DNA of 64,000 bases from Prorocentrum cordatum (Eukaryota > Sar > Dinophyceae > Prorocentrales > Prorocentraceae), in the NCBI GenBank assembly GCA_963575745.1, contig CAUYUJ010019254.1, positions 43,501 through 107,500 of the forward strand, read 5' to 3'. How positions within the stretch are numbered: position 1 is the first letter of the stretch; each line of letters begins with the position of its first letter. Below the pieces are notes generated by a model, which was not told the DNA's origin, ran no database searches, and saw nothing but the letters and a program-made list of their open reading frames with translations. This document shows, piece after piece, positions 1-8,404 of this stretch. A program made the translations under genes and the position numbers.

Positions 1-84
1 CGAACCCGAGTCCTGGCAAACCCGGGTCTTACGCTCCCCCGATCTTTGTGGTTGTCACGCCAGCGCGCGGCGGTCGCCGCCGCC

Positions 85-247
85 GTCGGAGGCTGAGGAC
101 GGGGCACATCAAATGTTAAAACAATTATCCCGGCAAAGCAACCTAACAGCGATGTGTAGGAGCATATCTGGAAGCATTCCCCTTAAGATTCAGATGAGAA
201 TCCAGTTGTAGAATTCTGCTGTTCTCGCAGTCGTAGTCGCATTCGCG
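85..247. repeat. R1 dispersed repeat, copy 1
   Basis: This stretch aligns with 6836-7020: shared blocks include 'CCTTAAGATTCAGATG', 'TGCTGTTCTCGCAGTCGTAG' and 'TCGCATTCGCGATGAC', in the same order and spacing with small indels. Each copy runs directly into a different simple-sequence array. No coding potential is seen. The first 84 bases of the window hold nothing recognisable. Confidence 0.75.
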
Positions 248-597
248 ATGACAGTCGCAGTGGCAACGGCAGTCGCAGTCACAGCCTCAGCCTCAGCCTG
301 CCTCAGCCTCAGCCTCAGCCTGCCTCAGCCTCAGCCTGCCTCAGCCTCAGCCTGCTTCAGCCTCAGCATCAGCAGCCTCGGCCTCAGCCTCAGCCTGCCT
401 CAGCCTCAGCCTGCATCAGCCTCAGCCTCAGCCTCAGCCTGCCTCAGCATCAGCCTGCCTCAGCCTCAGCCTCAGCCTCAGCCTGCCTCTGCAGCCTCAG
501 CCTGCTTCAGCCTCAGCCTGCCGTCGGCCTCGGCCTCAGCCTCAGCCTGCCTCAGCCTCAGCCTGCATCAGCCTCAGCCTCAGCACGAAGCGACCCA
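248..597. repeat. CAGCCT hexamer array
   Basis: About 350 bases of degenerate CAGCCT/CAGCAT/TGCCT repeats. The open frame through it (S/L/Q/P only) is a by-product of the repeat and is not called as a gene. Confidence 0.9.
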
Positions 598-599
598 GC

Positions 600-1041
600 T
601 AGAAGGACAAAGCGCTGAATGTACACCGATGTGTTCGACGACTGCGTATGTAATGATGTGACGATATACAGACTGAGCCCTTCGTGAATGTCTACATGTT
701 TTTCTGACGCCTACAAACGGCGCTGACGTGTGTGAGAAAATTGTCCGCGCAGCAAAAGCCGGCGAAGCGTGCGGGAGCTCGCATGCTGAGACAGACTACG
801 TCTGCAGACCGCCAGCTGCAAAAGGTTGCGAGCGGCTCTTGGAAGATGTTTACGGAACGGAGCTACGGTGTCTGAAAACATTGGCATCGAAGCGAAGAGC
901 CTCGGAGCCCTGCAACCTGAGAAACACCGCAGGAACTCGCATACTGAAAAGGAATGCATTGCAAACCGCACGCTGCGAACCCTGCAGGCTGAGAAGCACC
1001 GCAGGATGTCGCATGCTGAAAAGCACTTGTACTGCAGAGCG
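600..1041. repeat. 442-bp direct repeat, copy 1
   Basis: Matches 3397-3838 at a constant offset of 2797 with only a handful of substitutions, for example near 667, 836, 914 and 975. The match stops sharply at both ends. It lies downstream of gene 1, as copy 2 lies downstream of gene 2. It carries two 19-bp motif copies near 908 and 984, spaced 75 bp. Confidence 0.9.
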
Positions 1042-1293
1042 CTAGCACTCCATCTCGGGCTCGGACCCCCCCGTCCTGATCCAGAACGTGTCCGGCCACG
1101 GCCTGAAAATGCCGTTCCAACTCCCGAGGATCAGCTGGCACTCCGGCTCTGGGACACTCCAGTACGTCTTGAGCACCTTGAGCCAGGCCCCATCTCGGGA
1201 TCCCCACAGCACGCTGTACTTGACCGAGACCGTGCCGAACTCATAACAATTGACCTCCGAAGGACCTGCGAGTGCAGGCTGAGAAACACCACG
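1042..1293 (-). pseudogene. C-terminal fragment of gene 1 in another frame
   Basis: An 83-codon minus-strand stretch begins in phase with a 19-bp motif copy (reading G-V-S-Q-P-A) and continues with a protein-like, Trp/Tyr-rich sequence (SVKYSVLWGS, WLKVLKTYWS, FRPWPDTFWI) to a stop at 1042. It lies just past the stop of gene 1 (1365) in a different frame. Its composition resembles the W/Y-rich repeats of gene 1, so it is probably the true C-terminus, separated by an unrecognised intron or by a frameshift. No family is recognised. Confidence 0.45.
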
Positions 1294-1364
1294 CGATTGC
1301 AGGGCACGGCATTGCGTGTCACATGAGTGCAGGCTGAGAAGCACCACATCTCGTTTGCCAGAGA

Positions 1365-2435
1365 TCACTCCCAGGTTATTTGATCCCGCAACACCAGCCA
1401 CGGCGTAGCTGCCACAGGGGCCGCAGATAGCAACGGTTCGGTCACCCAATTGGCGTTCCGGTGAGTCACAATTCGCGCGTGGCTCCACGAGCCTGTGTAG
1501 CGCGATTTGCGGGGCACCAGTGTGCTGTAGGTGTTGTTGCCGTAGCAGAAGACGGCCTCTGGAGCCCAGTGCGGATTCCAGCGGACAGCGTAGACCCTGT
1601 GGACGCCATTGCGGATGACGTCGCGCGCACCTTCGATATGTGCCACCCATCGAAGCCAGTCAAATGCTGAGCCATCGGTGATGTCAACAGCACCTGGGGC
1701 AGTCTCGCCATGGTGGTAGTGCAACAGCGATTGGAGAGCGGCGCTGGCTTCGTCGCGGCCCACAATCTGGCGCGAGCAGGCTGCCTCTTGCAGGTGCTCC
1801 TGTGTGAAGAGCAGTGGGGCATCACCGCCAGTCTCGGCAGGCTGAGCAGCGCCACCGTCAGGCACGGCAGTCTGAGCAGCGCCGCCACGAGGAACATGAG
1901 GCTGAGCAGCGCCAGGCTCAGGCACGGCAGGCTGAGCAACGGCGCGTGGTGGACCGACATAGGTGGGCTCATCGGGTCGGCCGTTCTTATGGTAATGCAG
2001 GCGCATGGCTGAACCGTCTGCACGACGGAACTCGAAGAAGTGCCTGCCGTGGCCATCCGTGTTGGAGTAGTTAGGGTCGCGCTCTGTCTCGATGATGCGA
2101 AAGAGAACCTGGGCGATGCCCTGCCCGATTATGCGCTCAGCGAAACCCGGAGCGGCAGACCGAAGCAGTTGCTTCCAGTCGTAGGACGGGTCGTTTGTTA
2201 CGTCTTTGAACGACAAGTTGTTGACAATGCACTCGGCGCGCAGCGCGCGCTGCCACTGGCAGGCGGTCTTGCCGCCCATCCCTGGTGTACGGCGGATGTC
2301 TTCGAGGTGAGCCTGCTCAAAGACCACGTCGACACCTGGCTGAGGAGTCGGTGCGGGCGGATCCGGCAGAATCTCCCACGGGCCATCGCACGGGGCCGGG
2401 GGTGGCGGGGGCGATGCCTTGCCGCGTGCTGGCAT
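1365..2435 (-). CDS. Gene 1: unknown protein with two internal repeats and GAxQPA inserts
   Basis: An open frame of 356 codons from ATG at 2435. A frame extends to 2519, but that part would translate the SL relics, so 2435 is preferred. After a Pro-rich start there are two divergent copies of a domain of about 110 residues: one starts FEQAHLEDIRR and includes DPSYDWKQLL, the other starts FTQEHLQEAA and includes GSAFDWLRWV. Each ends in an aromatic-rich strand-like segment. The linker between them is four units of the G-A-A-Q-P-A type encoded by the 19-bp motif. No signal peptide, membrane segment or known domain is recognised. The 5' leader carries two tandem SL relics and one motif copy just before the ATG, so the locus looks like a retroposed mRNA. 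A third domain-like segment lies downstream in another frame (1042-1293). Function unknown. Confidence 0.6.
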   Translation of the reverse strand: MPARGKASPPPPPAPCDGPWEILPDPPAPTPQPGVDVVFEQAHLEDIRRTPGMGGKTACQWQRALRAECIVNNLSFKDVTNDPSYDWKQLLRSAAPGFAERIIGQGIAQVLFRIIETERDPNYSNTDGHGRHFFEFRRADGSAMRLHYHKNGRPDEPTYVGPPRAVAQPAVPEPGAAQPHVPRGGAAQTAVPDGGAAQPAETGGDAPLLFTQEHLQEAACSRQIVGRDEASAALQSLLHYHHGETAPGAVDITDGSAFDWLRWVAHIEGARDVIRNGVHRVYAVRWNPHWAPEAVFCYGNNTYSTLVPRKSRYTGSWSHARIVTHRNANWVTEPLLSAAPVAATPWLVLRDQITWE

Positions 2436-2486
2436 TGTGACAAGGCAGGCTGAGGAGCACCGCCGAGGCTGGACGGCCAGGTGAAA

Positions 2487-2509
2487 CTCGAGCAAACATG
2501 TGGCTACAG
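2487..2509 (-). other. Second, degenerate spliced-leader relic (gene 1)
   Basis: Read on the minus strand this begins CTGTAGCCA and ends TTTGCTCGAG. It aligns to the dinoflagellate SL (core GTAGCCATTTTGGCTCAAG) with a 2-nt insertion and a few substitutions. It lies immediately 3' of the better relic at 2510-2530, as expected if an SL-bearing cDNA was re-inserted, transcribed, trans-spliced and re-inserted again. Confidence 0.45.
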
Positions 2510-2530
2510 CTCTAAGCAAAATGGCTACGA
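2510..2530 (-). other. Spliced-leader relic upstream of gene 1
   Basis: The minus strand reads TCGTAGCCATTTTGCTTAGAG, which keeps the SL core CGTAGCCATTTTG exactly and diverges in the last bases. It lies 75 nt upstream of the gene 1 ATG. A short ATC run (CATCATCATCATCC on the minus strand) lies about 10 nt further upstream. Confidence 0.65.
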
Positions 2531-2534
2531 GGAG

Positions 2535-3396
2535 GTTAAGGATGATGATGATGGTGTTGATAGGAAACCCGGTATCAGCGAGTTGATGTACAATGAGGTG
2601 TCCGCAAACGAGACACTGCTGTCAACGCTGTTATAACTAACCACAAACGAGACACTGCTATCAACGCTTGCACAATTAAAAAGAAACGCTGGCATTGACA
2701 CTACTAGCAATACCAAAGTGGAGTTTAAACGAGGCACTGCCATCAACCGATTCAACTTCCAATAAAAGAAGATCACAAATGAGTTCACTCTGAAGTGACC
2801 CATGGCTATCAATGCGAGAAGTCTCTGCAAACTATTCACTCATGGCGACCGCCGCGCACACGCGTGTAGGAAATCGTTGATGATGATAGTGGTAATGGAG
2901 TGGGGGCCAGTAATGCAGATACACTGCTGTGCATTCACTTGCTGCGAAAAGAAACTCTGTATGAATGAGTTGATATATAATGAGTTGTCCACAAACGAGA
3001 CACTGCTATCAACGCTTGTATAAGTAAAAAGAAACGCTGCTATCGACACTTCCCCCAATACTAAAGTTGTCTTTAAACGAGTCACTGCCATGAACGGCTT
3101 CAACTACAGTGTAACGAAAGGAACTGCAGGCTGAGAAGCACCGCAGGCCAACGTGAACCAGTCGTGGTGATGAGGATGAGTGAAATCTGCGATGATGATA
3201 GCGATCATGAAGTCGGTTGTAGGAACCCACTTTTGTAGTAACCAACATACACTGGTATGCATTCACTTATGGTGAAAGGAAACTCGGTATCAGTGAGTTG
3301 ATATAGAATGAGTTGTCCGCAAACGAGACACTGCTATCAACGCTTTTAGAACGAAGCGAACCCATCAGAACACTGTTATCAACGGAAAGAATGCTG
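2535..3396. repeat. About three copies of a 330-385-bp repeat upstream of gene 1
   Basis: The phrase 'GAGTTGAT(G/A)TA' followed by 'AAACGAGACACTGCTATCAA' recurs near 2586, 2968 and 3297. Each is preceded by a GATGATGATAG-like segment. Shorter derivatives ('AAACGAGxCACTGCCATxAACG') occur between them. The region is clearly more AT-rich than its neighbours and has no credible gene. Confidence 0.75.
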
Positions 3397-3838
3397 TAGA
3401 AGGACAAAGCGCTGAATGTACACCGATGTGTTCGACGACTGCGTATGTAATGATGTGACGATATACAGACTAAGCCCTTCGTGAATGTCTACATGTTTTT
3501 CTGACGCCTACAAACGGCGCTGACGTGTGTGAGAAAATTGTCCGCGCAGCAAAAGCCGGCGAAGCGTGCGGGAGCTCGCATGCTGAGACAGACTACGTCT
3601 GCAGACCGCCAGCTGCAAAAGGTTGCGAGCGGTTCTTGGAAGATGTTTACGGAACGGAGCTACGGTGTCTGAAAACATTGGCATCGAAGCGAAGAGCCTC
3701 GGAGCCCTGCAGCCTGAGAAACACCGCAGGAACTCGCATACTGAAAAGGAATGCATTGCAAACCGCACGTTGCGAACCCTGCAGGCTGAGAAGCACCGCA
3801 GGATGTCGCATGCTGAAAAGCACTTGTACTGCAGAGCG
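3397..3838. repeat. 442-bp direct repeat, copy 2
   Basis: Near-identical to 600-1041. Copy 2 continues into further 75-bp units (see 3705-3965), whereas copy 1 ends abruptly at 1041. Confidence 0.9.
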
Positions 3839-3965
3839 CAAGCTGCGAAACCTGCAGGCTGAGAAGCACCGCAGGAACTCGCATGCTTTCGAACACTACT
3901 GCTCGAGACCGCAGCTGGAGAGCGGCAGACCGCAGGCTGAGAAGCACCGCGGGCAGGGAGACTTG
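3705..3965. repeat. 75-bp minisatellite carrying the 19-bp motif
   Basis: Motif copies start near 3705, 3780, 3855 and 3930, exactly 75 bp apart. Each is followed by 'CGCA(T/G)ACTGAAAAGG'- or 'CGCATGCT'-type sequence. This shows that the motif can be amplified as part of a longer unit outside coding DNA. Confidence 0.75.
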
Positions 3966-3971
3966 CAAAAC

Positions 3972-6158
3972 TCAGATGTCCTGATCGTCTTGGAGGAAGT
4001 CACGCCAGTCCGGCGGCTGCCAAGAATCGATGATGCGCCTGGAGCCACCGCCCGTGCTGCCGCCGATGTCCAGGTAGTCGCCATCGGCCCTGAACAGACG
4101 GCCGTGCCCCAACGCCAGAATCGCTTGGTTGCGGATTTGAAGCAGCGCTCCGCTCTCAAACATCTGCAACACGTCCAGCTGCCTGCGCGTGAAGTTCGGC
4201 TTTGGCTGGCCAGCCTGGGCAGACAGATGGCGGGAAAGCCGCTCCCCCTCGTTGTAGCGCGCGATGGCCTCGGCCTTCTGGTGGTGCAGCCGGCGCCGCT
4301 GTTGCCGCAGAGCTTCCTCGGGAACTGCTGCATCACGGCCCTCACTGTGATCAGCTTGCAACGCTTGCGTTAGCCAATCAACGTCGAAGCGCCCTGAGAA
4401 GGCCAGCACCTCCCAGATCTGTTTGGTACCGGCCACACGTTGCAAATGGCGATGCCACCGCTTACGCTTCTGGTCTTTCACAAACTTGGCGACGCCACCC
4501 AGACCTGCACCCTTGGCCTGGCCACCTTTTCCCGCAGGCTGAGAAGCACCGTGAGAACCTTTCTTACCGCCTGGCCCTTTGTTAGGACCCTGCGGAACCG
4601 CATGGCCCCCTTGTGGCGCAGACTTGCCTCTCGCTTTTCCCTTTTCGACATCCCGTTCCTGAAGCGCACGCTGCTGCCGCGACTGCTCGTACTGGTCGCG
4701 AGCTACTCTGACCAATTCCTGGCGCTCAGGCTCCGTGAGAACGTAGCGCATGTCGTCGATGTTCTTGCTCCGCAGAAAGTCATGTCGAAGCTTAAGGACA
4801 GAGAGAATGGCTCGGCCAGTCTCCTCCTGAGACGCAAAGGCCGTGTCATATTCCGAGCCAGGCTGAGGAGCGCCAGCTGGATCAGTGTCCGCTGGCTCCG
4901 TGGACTTCCTCTTTTTGAAAAGCAAGAGACTGAGATGATGGAGGACTTTCGGATCGTACTCCTCGTCGTACCTGTCGTCCCAAAGCTGCCTCAGCTCCCT
5001 GTGCAAGTCGTTCGCGCGATTCTGAACGACATCCTCGACGTAGTCGGGATCACCCGGTGAAGTCGGTGAAAGCGGAGGAGTAGAACTCGGCGACCGATCC
5101 CAATGCACAGAAGACTCGGCGTCCGCCTGTACGCTGACGTCGGCGTCGGAGACGTTTTCGACGACAATCTTCCGCCTCTTGCTCTCCCCAGGCTGAATAG
5201 CACCAGGGAGAGTGAGCACAACCGCCACCGCATCGTGTGCGTCGTTGCGCATGCCACGATCCGTAAAAGACGCGCCAACGGCAATGGAGCAGAAACGGGC
5301 GACTGCTCCGCAGACCGCGACGTGGTCGCCTTTGAGGTCGGCCGGAGTGGCATGGACCTCCCAGAGCTTCTCGTCGTTCTGCTGGCGCTGGTAAGCCTCC
5401 CGCGCCTCCTGGAAAGTGAGGTTGTCGTCGCCGACTACAAGCAGAACGACTGCCTGGCTCAGATTCTCAAGAATCTTTCCCAGGCAGTCCAGGTGCAAGC
5501 GGAGATTGCGAACTGTCCGCTTTCGAGTCTGGATGGTCGGCGGTTTCTTGCCGCACACGATGTGCATGTTGGCGATCACCACGTGGAACTTGTCATGGCC
5601 TGGTTTGTTCACCTCAAAATGTGAAATAACAGCATCAATCTCTCGGCCGCTAGGAGGCCTGTAAACTTTGCTGTCTTCGCACAGAGTCAGTTCCGCAGGC
5701 TGAGAAGCACCGCGGAACCCCCAGAGAGTCAAGTAGTTGTCGACCTCCGAGAAGCGAATGCCATCACCGAAAGGCTTACTGAGGATCTCTGTCACGTTGA
5801 TCCCTGCTCGGCGAAAGCCTTCACGGAACGCACCGACCTCGCAGCCACAGACAATATCAGCATCAGCGGTCTCCACTATCGTGGCGCACACCCTTCCGAA
5901 GTTAGCGCAGTGAGTGGCCGCCTGCTTACCAGTCATCATGCCCTGCTCGAACCCGAAATTGAACGAGGCGACCGTGAAAGACGCAGGCTGCACAGCGCCA
6001 GAGCCAGGCGTCTGTCCACCTTCCTCCGCAGGCTGAGAAGCACCGCGAGGCGGCGCAGGCTGAGAAGCACCGCGAGGCGGCGACACTTCGGACGAGCCTC
6101 GCGGAGCAGAGGCTGCGGATGAACGTTGGACATGGGGGTACGGCCAGGGGAACGCCAT
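3972..6158 (-). CDS. Gene 2: EEP-fold (endonuclease/exonuclease/phosphatase-like) protein with GAxQPA inserts
   Basis: An uninterrupted frame of 728 codons from ATG at 6158. The frame extends to 6203, but that part encodes a local GAATGCAGTGG repeat. The N-terminal half has an EEP-like pattern: VASFNFGFEQ, then CGCEVG (candidate catalytic Glu), NMHIVCGKK, VVGDDNL (the GDxN position), and AHDAVAVVL where EEP enzymes usually have S-D-H. Because the last dyad is out of order, activity is doubtful. The middle is acidic and charged, and the C-terminal third is basic and Gln/Arg-rich (for example KRKRWHRHLQ) with several likely helices. Seven 19-bp motif copies are read in frame, giving two adjacent RGASQPA units near the N-terminus and further GAxQP(A/G) units dispersed through the protein. 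No reverse transcriptase follows, so it is not an ordinary LINE ORF2. A nuclease-like or phosphodiesterase-like role is an inference. Confidence 0.65.
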   Translation of the reverse strand: MAFPWPYPHVQRSSAASAPRGSSEVSPPRGASQPAPPRGASQPAEEGGQTPGSGAVQPASFTVASFNFGFEQGMMTGKQAATHCANFGRVCATIVETADADIVCGCEVGAFREGFRRAGINVTEILSKPFGDGIRFSEVDNYLTLWGFRGASQPAELTLCEDSKVYRPPSGREIDAVISHFEVNKPGHDKFHVVIANMHIVCGKKPPTIQTRKRTVRNLRLHLDCLGKILENLSQAVVLLVVGDDNLTFQEAREAYQRQQNDEKLWEVHATPADLKGDHVAVCGAVARFCSIAVGASFTDRGMRNDAHDAVAVVLTLPGAIQPGESKRRKIVVENVSDADVSVQADAESSVHWDRSPSSTPPLSPTSPGDPDYVEDVVQNRANDLHRELRQLWDDRYDEEYDPKVLHHLSLLLFKKRKSTEPADTDPAGAPQPGSEYDTAFASQEETGRAILSVLKLRHDFLRSKNIDDMRYVLTEPERQELVRVARDQYEQSRQQRALQERDVEKGKARGKSAPQGGHAVPQGPNKGPGGKKGSHGASQPAGKGGQAKGAGLGGVAKFVKDQKRKRWHRHLQRVAGTKQIWEVLAFSGRFDVDWLTQALQADHSEGRDAAVPEEALRQQRRRLHHQKAEAIARYNEGERLSRHLSAQAGQPKPNFTRRQLDVLQMFESGALLQIRNQAILALGHGRLFRADGDYLDIGGSTGGGSRRIIDSWQPPDWRDFLQDDQDI

Positions 6159-6244
6159 TGCAATCGAAACTGAGTGGACTGCAGTGAGTGAATGCAGTGG
6201 CACGATTGAATGCAGTGGACTGCAGTGTCACTAGCAATTCCTGA

Positions 6245-6840
6245 ACCAAACACGGCTGTGGCGGAAGGACTACGAAGCGTCTGGCTATTCAAAATGTGGC
6301 CCGGGAATGGAGTTCTGGGAACTCGAAGACCAGGAAGTGGCCTACAGTTGGCTCCGGGCATCCAAAATGTGGCCCGGGAATGGAGTTCTGGGAACTCGAA
6401 GAGCACGAAGTGGCCTACAGTTGGCTCCGGGCATCCAAAATGTGGCCCGGGAATGGAATTCTGGGAACTCGAAGAGCACGAAGTGTGTGACTGTTGCATC
6501 CGGCCCTCTAAATGTGGCCCTGGGAATGGCGTTCTGGGATCTCGAAGAGCACGAAGTGTGTGACTGTTGCATCTGGTTATTCTAAATGTGGCCCGGGAAT
6601 GGCGTTCTGGGATCTCGAAGAACACGAAGTGTGAGACTGTTGCATCCGGGTATTCAGAATGTGGCCTGGGAATGGAGTTCTGGGAAGTCGAAGAGCACGA
6701 AGTGTGTGACTGTTGGTGAAAAACGAGCCCGGCACCCTGCCGCCCGGCAACTCCCCAACACCTGCCCGGACCCCCCTGTGGAGTGATCTGTGAGCTCTTT
6801 TGAGACCACTAGAAACCTATCAGTCTTCGCTGTTAGGTAA
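6245..6840. repeat. 73-bp minisatellite block, copy 1, with shared tail
   Basis: About six units of 72-74 bp built on 'AAAATGTGGCCCGGGAATGG' and 'CTCGAAGAGCACGAAGTG'. They are followed by a unique-looking tail (GGTGAAAAACGAGCCCGGCA ... CTGTTAGGTAAAAA). The same block and tail recur at 7793-8404. Open frames through it are repeat artefacts. Confidence 0.9.
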
Positions 6841-7020
6841 AAACACAGTATCCGGCAACGCAACTAACAGCGGATAGTTAGAAAGCATTATCTGAAAGCA
6901 ATCACCCTTAAGATTCAGATGGAACATCCAGTTGTCGAAATCTTGCTGTTCTCGCAGTCGTAGGTCGCATTCGCGATGACGTCGCAGGCGCAAAACTCGA
7001 TCGCAGTCACAGGCCATCAG
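6836..7020. repeat. R1 dispersed repeat, copy 2
   Basis: Diverged copy of 85-247. It overlaps the last bases of the minisatellite tail and leads straight into a TCC array, where copy 1 leads into a CAGCCT array. Confidence 0.75.
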
Positions 7021-7690
7021 CCACCAGCCTGCCTCCTCCTCCTCCTCTTTCTCCTGCTCCTCCTCCTCCTCCTCCTCCTCCTCCACCTCCTCTTCCTCCT
7101 GCTCGTCCTCGTTCTCGTCCTCCTCGTCTTGCTCGTCCTCCTCCTCCTGGTGCTCTCTCCTCCTCCTCCTCCTCCTCCTCCTCCTCCTCCTCCTCCTGGT
7201 GGTCCTCGTTCTCCTCCTCCTGGTGCTCTCCCCCCACCTCCTCCTCCTCGTCCTCCTCCTCCTCCTCCTCGTCCTCCTCCTCCTCTTCCTCCTCCTCCTC
7301 CTCCTCCTCCTCCTCCTCCTCCTGGTAGTCCTCCCCCTCCCCTCCTCCTCCTCCTCCTCCTCTTCCTGGTCGTCCTCGTTCTCGTCCTCCTCGTCTTGCT
7401 CGTCCTCCTCCTCCTGGTGTTCTCTCCTCCTCCTCCTCCTCCTCCTCCTCCTCCTCCTCCTCCTGGTGGTCCTCGTTCTCCTCCTCCTGGTACTCTCCCC
7501 CCCCCTCCTCCTCCTCCTCCTCGTCCTCGTCCTCCTCCTCCTCCTCCTCCTCTTCCTCCTCCTCCTCCTCCTCCTCCTCCTCCTCCTGGTACTCCTCCCC
7601 CTCCCCTCCTCCTCCTCCTCCTCTTCCTCGTCGTCCTCCTCCTCCTGGTCGTCTCCTCCTCACTGCTCCGGCCTCCTCCCTACCTGGCTC
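7021..7690. repeat. TCC/CTCCTCCTGGT compound microsatellite
   Basis: A pyrimidine-rich plus strand of TCC triplets with interspersed CTCGTC and CCTGGTGGTC phrases. A segment of about 290 bases repeats within it: the phrase CTCGTCTTGCTCGTCC occurs near 7124 and 7390, and TGGTGGTCCTCGTTCTCC near 7196 and 7465. The long poly-Pro, poly-Leu and poly-Glu frames are artefacts. Confidence 0.9.
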
Positions 7691-7792
7691 GTCCTTCTTC
7701 CCTCTCCTCCTGCTCCTCACCTGCACCTGCTCGACCTCGTCCTCACTGGTCTTTGCTCGTCCACCTCCTCGACGTGCTCCTTGCCCCTGCTG
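7691..7792. other. Spacer between TCC array and minisatellite copy 2
   Basis: A short transition of CT-rich sequence (CTGCTCGACC, CTTTGCTCGT) with no identifiable feature. Confidence 0.5.
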
Positions 7793-8404
7793 AAATGTGG
7801 CCCAGGAATGAGAGTTCTGGGAAGTCGAAGAGCACGAAGTTGCCTAGCACGAAGTTGCCTACAGTTAGCTACGGGCATTCAAAATGTGGCCCGGGAATGG
7901 AGTTCTGGGAACTCGAAGAGCACGAAGTGGCCTACAGTTGGCTCCGGGCATTCAAAATGTGGCCCGGGAATGGAGTTCTGGGAACTCGAAGAGCACGAAG
8001 TGGCCTACAGTTGGCTCCGGGCATCCAAAATGTGGCCCGGGAATGGAATTCTGGGAACTCGAAGAGCACGAAGTGTGTGACTGTTGCATCCGGTTATTCT
8101 AAATGTGGCCCGGGAATGGCGTTCTGGGATGTCGAAGAGCACGAAGTGTGTGACTGTTGCATCCGGTTATTCTAAAAGTGGCCCGGGAATGGCGTTCTGG
8201 GATCTCGAAGAGCACGAAGTGTGTGACTGTTGCATCCGGGTATTGAGAATGTGGCCTGGGAATGGAGTTCTGGGAAGTCGAAGAGCACGAAGTGTGTGAC
8301 TGTTGGTGAAAAACGAGCCCGGCACCCTGCCGCCCGGCAACTCCCCAACACCTGCCCGGACCCCCCTGTGGACTAGAAACCTATCAGTCTTCGCTGTTAG
8401 GTAA
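7793..8404. repeat. 73-bp minisatellite block, copy 2, with shared tail
   Basis: About seven units of the same minisatellite as 6245-6840 and the same tail. Copy 2 lacks 26 bases (GTGATCTGTGAGCTCTTTTG plus 6) that copy 1 has between CCCCCTGTGGA and CTAGAAACC. The duplication therefore included both array and tail. Confidence 0.9.

Larger units (their letters stand above)
900..6075 (-). repeat. Dispersed 19-bp motif family (GCGGTGCTTCTCAGCCTGC on the minus strand)
   Basis: About 20 copies, exact or with 1-5 changes, near 908, 984, 1274, 1328, 1838, 1868, 1901, 1928, 2441, 3126, 3705, 3780, 3855, 3930, 4535, 4858, 5190, 5695, 5985, 6028 and 6055. All have the same orientation. In gene 1 and gene 2 they are read in one phase as G-A-(S/A/V/I/P)-Q-(P/T)-(A/G/H). 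I saw no copies in the rest of the window. Confidence 0.85.

Noticed and set aside
600-3838. 442-bp direct repeats as LTRs of one element
   Set aside because: No TG...CA termini, no target-site duplication and no integrase or RT between them. Kept as direct repeats only.
6291-6600. CAAAATGTGGC in the 73-bp minisatellite as an SL remnant
   Set aside because: Shares only the CAAAATG core with the complement of the SL; the flanking CTTGAG and CTACGG parts are missing.
6976-8175. Long poly-Pro, poly-Leu and poly-Glu frames through TCC arrays
   Set aside because: Triplet repeats lack stops in several frames on both strands. No non-repetitive protein sequence supports a gene. The same applies to arrays at 9.8-11.2, 13.0-13.8, 14.6-16.1 and 57.3-57.7 kb.
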